Assembly: GCA_002245135.1 (NCBI GenBank)
Contig: NGBS01001290.1
Span: 1-20,804 of the forward strand
Direction of reading: 5' to 3'
From: Proteromonas lacertae
Taxonomy: Eukaryota > Sar > Bigyra > Opalinata > Proteromonadidae
Length of the DNA: 20,804 nucleotides
This document shows positions 19,688 through 20,804 of this stretch, piece after piece (within the stretch, counting starts at the first letter, position 1; every line of letters starts with the position of its first letter). A model generated the notes under the pieces. It was not told where the DNA came from. It was given only the letters and a program-made list of their open reading frames with translations, and made no database searches. A program made the translations under genes and the position numbers.

Positions 19688-20804
19688 ATGGAAACCGATT
19701 ATATAAAACTAGAAGAAAAGCCTTTACCTCAATTCCAAGAGAGAACAACAGCTGAAAGTATTTAATTGATTTTATTGCAATATTAGATCGAATGTGGAAT
19801 AAATTTAAAACAATACATGAAGAAAAATTAGTATTAGACAAACTCTGTTTATAAATAATAGCACTCTCCAATAGTTAGTGTAGAATATAGTCCAATAGCG
19901 CCGTATGATATTTGTTTAGTTTCAGAGGAAAGTATGTTTTTATATGTTATATTCCTTAATAGAGTGATACTATATCCATCAAATGGATTAGGTAAACCAA
20001 AAACAATAAAATACTACAAAGAAAAAGCCTATTCAGGTCATTTTCGATGTGATGGTGAATTAATCATTAATGGAACAGAAGATGGAGGAATACATGTTCA
20101 TGATACAAGAAAACGAGTTTTATTACGTTCAATAAAAGGACACACAGATGCAGTACATTGCTGTCTCTTTTCAGCCAATAAACTTCACATGTTTTCAGCA
20201 TCAGATGATAAATCAGTAAAACATTGGGATTTATCAACAAAAACATTATTAAATAATTATAAATTTAACACTGATTATGTTCGTACACTCGATGTCACTT
20301 CATTATCTCCATCTTTGCTGTTGACCGGTTCATATGATAGTACAGCTAAACTAATTGACACTAGAATGAATAATAGCAAACCTGTATTTGAAGTAAACCA
20401 TGAAAATCCAATTGAAAGTGTATTATTTAATCCCAACGGAAACTTATTTTTTACAGCTGGTGGAAATAGTGTAAAAGTATGGGATCTAAATTCTCATGGT
20501 ATGTTTCAAACTGAATTCTCTGGTCATCAAAAAACAATTACTGCCTTACATTTAGATAGTAGTAAGAATAGATTATTATCAAGCAGCTTAGATGGACATA
20601 TAAAAATATATGATTTAAAGACATACAAAATAACTCATGGTTATAAATTCAATTCACCAATTTTGTCGTTTAATGTATGTAATGATGGTTTATCTTACTG
20701 CGTTGGAACTAGCAATAATAAATTCATAATTAGAGAAAAAAAAAACATGTAAGTAATAATGAAGATGATGAAAATAATAGTGAAGAAAGTGAAGAAGAAA
20801 ATGA
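19688..20804 (+). CDS. UTP15: UTP15, small-subunit processome WD40 protein (3'-partial)
   Basis: UTP15 is a nucleolar t-UTP/UtpA subunit of the SSU processome, needed for pre-18S rRNA processing and, in yeast and humans, linked to rDNA transcription. Exons: 19688-19757, 19787-19830, 19862-19931 and 19965 onward, with introns of 29, 31 and 33 nt. The order HSPIVSVEYSP, GTEDGGIHVHDTRKRVLLR, KGHTDAVHCCLFSANK, ASDDKSVKHWD, DYVRTL, TGSYDSTAKLIDTR, NPIESVLFNPNG and SSSLDGHIKIYDLKTYKI follows UTP15 repeat for repeat. The third acceptor is the second of two adjacent AGs (19964), required by phase. The frame meets TAA at 20750-20752 just after a run of ten A. One more A, or an intron starting GTAAGT, would continue into an acidic linker that reaches the window edge. 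The C-terminal UTP15 domain is outside. Confidence 0.9.

Noticed and set aside
1-20804. tRNA, rRNA or CRISPR loci
   Set aside because: I saw no cloverleaf-like segment with A and B boxes, no rRNA sequence and no repeat-spacer array. The ATT run at 18645-18669 is a coding microsatellite.

Overview
This window looks like nuclear DNA from a unicellular eukaryote. It is very AT-rich, gene-dense and full of very short spliceosomal introns, and its genes are eukaryote-specific (COP9 signalosome, CENP-X, DUSP-type deubiquitinase, UTP15). TAA and TAG end the conserved proteins where their families end, so the standard genetic code fits and ciliate-type codes do not. I cannot name the lineage. By joining exons on conserved protein sequence and reading phase I place 33 introns, mostly 25-47 nt, with a few of 57-92 nt.

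The dominant structure is a large inverted repeat. The left arm (1 to about 3668) and the right arm (about 12588 to 16256) each carry a CDK12/CTK1-like kinase and a BTB/He_PIG/SPRY-like gene in convergent orientation, plus a small remnant ORF near the inner end. The right-arm genes look whole. In the left arm the BTB-type gene is clearly decayed (nonsense codon, lost splice acceptor, several indels). The left kinase differs from the right one only by small homopolymer indels and runs off the window edge. The first ~1.05 kb of the left arm is almost identical to the right arm, whereas the BTB part has diverged (about 7% of residues in the stretch I compared).

The 8.9 kb between the arms holds five single-copy genes: CSN1 (-, 7 exons), CENP-X (+, 2 exons), a DUSP/Tudor-like/USP deubiquitinase (-, 10 exons, with one candidate AT-AA minor-class intron), an amino-acid transporter of the AVT/SLC38 type (-, 4 exons) and a calcyphosin-like EF-hand protein (+, 2 exons).

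Right of the repeat lie a 5'-truncated, divergent Hsp70 (-), an 8-exon gene with weak resemblance to TAF1A of the RNA polymerase I factor SL1 (-), and a divergently transcribed UTP15 (+) that leaves the window. If the TAF1A call holds, the last two are a head-to-head ribosome-biogenesis pair sharing a 122-bp promoter. An in-phase GT-AG pair could splice the TAF1A-like gene into the headless Hsp70.

Several broken frames (two in the deubiquitinase, three in the left kinase, perhaps one at the end of UTP15) are 1-2 nt length changes in short homopolymers. They may be residual sequencing errors rather than real lesions.
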